Assembly: GCA_948473115.1 (NCBI GenBank) | Contig: CAOKWI010000034.1 | Span: 1 to 42,832 of the forward strand | Source of the DNA: an uncultured Lachnospiraceae bacterium | GTDB taxonomy: Bacteria; Bacillota; Clostridia; Lachnospirales; Lachnospiraceae | Length of the DNA: 42,832 bases | Reading direction: 5' to 3' | Part shown: piece by piece, positions 42,018 through 42,832 of the stretch | Layout: each line of letters starts with the position of its first letter | Position numbering within the stretch: the stretch's first letter is position 1 | Notes under the pieces: generated by a model | Databases searched by the model: none | Seen by the model: the letters and a program-made list of their open reading frames with translations, nothing else | What the model was told of the DNA's origin: nothing | Position numbers and translations under genes: made by a program

Positions 42018-42401
42018 TTAGATTTGAACCTGATAATCCCTGCATTTATTGATCGCTAAATCTTGTCCCTGTTGTGCGGCTGCCTTGTACCAGATTTTTG
42101 CCTTTTTCAAATCTCGCTCAACACCAATACCATCTTCATAAAAGAGGCCAAGATTATACTGACCGTCCCGATCACCATGGTTAGCAGCCCGCTCGGTCCA
42201 ATAGAAAGCCTTTTCTAAATCCTTTTGAACTCCAAACCCCTCCAGATAGAAATACCCTATCTGGCATTCAGCCAATGGATAACCCTTCTCTGCAAGTTCC
42301 ATATGTCCGGAAAAACACATGTCATACTGCCTGCTTTCCCAATACTTCCGGATCAGTTCATTGCATCTGTCAAATTCAGGACAAGGTTTATAATAAGCCA
42401 T
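42018..42401 (-). CDS. Sel1-repeat (TPR-like) protein
   Basis: A 127-residue protein with two clear Sel1-like repeats, AECQIGYFYLEGFGVQKDLEKAFYWTERAANHGD and DGQYNLGLFYEDGIGVERDLKKAKIWYKAAAQQG. An N-terminal helix pair precedes them, and it ends soon after the second repeat. There is no signal peptide. Such repeats form a solenoid for protein binding. GGAGG lies 6 bp before the ATG. It precedes the topoisomerase pair by 37 bp and may be co-transcribed; no functional link is known to me. Confidence 0.88.
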   Translation of the reverse strand: MAYYKPCPEFDRCNELIRKYWESRQYDMCFSGHMELAEKGYPLAECQIGYFYLEGFGVQKDLEKAFYWTERAANHGDRDGQYNLGLFYEDGIGVERDLKKAKIWYKAAAQQGQDLAINKCRDYQVQI

Positions 42402-42546
42402 GTTTTTCCTCCGCCAATCCTGATTTATCTATATTGACCATAAAATCTTTGTCCGCCATTCACAATGCATATTTATATGTGATTGCCCAACGGGTGCGCA
42501 ATTTTGAAAAGGAAATATTGTTTCAACCCGCTTTTTCACAGGTCAT

Positions 42547-42575
42547 ATTTTATCATAAATATTTTCGTTTGTAAA
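42547..42575 (-). promoter_or_regulatory. Candidate promoter of the Sel1-topoisomerase unit
   Basis: TTTACA (42570-42575) and TAAAAT (42547-42552) on the minus strand are 17 bp apart. The leader would be about 140 nt. A second, weaker TTGCGC/TATAAA pair lies closer to the gene. Confidence 0.45.
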
Positions 42576-42603
42576 CGGGAAATCCAAAAGTATGTTCGAT
42601 ATC

Positions 42604-42634
42604 GTAACAGTTTGGCCGAAGGCTGAACTGTTAC
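42604..42634. repeat. Short palindromic repeat, copy 2
   Basis: GTAACAGTTTGGCC and GGCTGAACTGTTAC pair with one mismatch around GAA. GATATC is found on both sides of the stem. It matches the hairpin at 13220-13251 in arms and orientation and lies 6 bp after the stop of the ORF at 42641. Confidence 0.65.
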
Positions 42635-42640
42635 TCGATA

Positions 42641-42823
42641 TCATCTCACGCCCCTCAATATCATAGTAAGCGACATACTGGTGTCCCATTGCTTTATTCC
42701 CTTATCATACAATTCAATACGCCTATCATACCGTTGATCAATCATTTCTTTCATTTCCTGCACTTCCTCCTCGCTCACGGTAGTGTCAAATCCTACCTGA
42801 TTTTTTGTTGCTGAAACCTTGAT
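42641..42823 (-). pseudogene. Unidentified coding fragment at the window edge
   Basis: An open frame of 60 codons ends in TGA at 42641. Its composition looks like real protein, with charged helical text such as VSEEEVQEMKEMIDQRYDRRIELYDKGIK. An in-frame stop lies at 42824-42826 and no convincing start with a ribosome site is seen, so it is either a broken gene, a frameshifted 3' end of a gene beyond the window, or a very small ORF starting at an internal ATG. I do not recognise the family. Confidence 0.35.
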
Positions 42824-42832
42824 TTATTGGGA

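Overview
The window looks like a chromosomal segment of an anaerobic, probably spore-forming member of Clostridia, most likely Lachnospiraceae. The evidence is HisZ paired with short-form HisG, RecU, a YlbJ-like Gate protein, YesM/YesN-type regulation of an ABC transporter, many GGAGG ribosome binding sites, and the order rsmD-coaD-coiled-coil gene. Most of the DNA is moderately GC-rich. One block, about 15.97-19.29 kb, is clearly AT-rich and looks foreign. Almost all genes lie on the minus strand; the exceptions are the cellobiose phosphorylase and the YlbJ-like gene.

Region by region. (1) 0-2.3 kb: a chemoreceptor, with dispersed repeats downstream of it. (2) 2.6-9.9 kb: a cello-oligosaccharide locus. 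A LacI regulator, binding protein and two permeases form one minus-strand operon, divergent from a GH94 cellobiose phosphorylase. The 337-bp divergent region carries two candidate promoters and two copies of CTTAAWCGTTTTCG, one just downstream of each -10 box, which suggests that the regulator controls both sides. (3) 10.0-16.0 kb: hisZ-hisG, recU, a rhomboid protease, an RluA-type pseudouridine synthase, a small membrane protein and a short-chain dehydrogenase. (4) 16.1-19.3 kb: a compact restriction-modification island. A consensus promoter (TTGACA-N17-TATAAT) drives a tiny RelB/DinJ-like ORF, a Dam-class adenine methylase coupled to it by an ATGA overlap, an AlwI-family endonuclease and a small membrane-anchored protein. 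(5) 19.26-19.83 kb: 572 bp without genes, packed with repeats, including a perfect 30-bp inverted repeat. (6) 19.8-29.3 kb: a rhamnogalacturonan/pectin oligosaccharide locus with binding protein, two permeases, YesM-like kinase, YesN-like regulator and a cytoplasmic PL26-type exo-rhamnogalacturonan lyase. (7) 29.6-36.4 kb: YgiQ radical SAM protein, HAD phosphatase, RsuA-family pseudouridine synthase, YlbJ-like protein, cell-wall amidase and a coiled-coil protein. (8) 36.4-42.4 kb: coaD, rsmD, a type IIA topoisomerase pair and a Sel1-repeat protein, followed by the end of an unrecognised ORF.

The two sugar loci share a plan: importer plus cytoplasmic enzyme plus a dedicated regulator, with a GC-rich hairpin between the binding-protein gene and the first permease gene. 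The likeliest unusual system is the R-M island, which appears to use the promoter and first codons of an antitoxin gene. Intergenic space also holds several families of short inverted repeats whose copies recur within the window.
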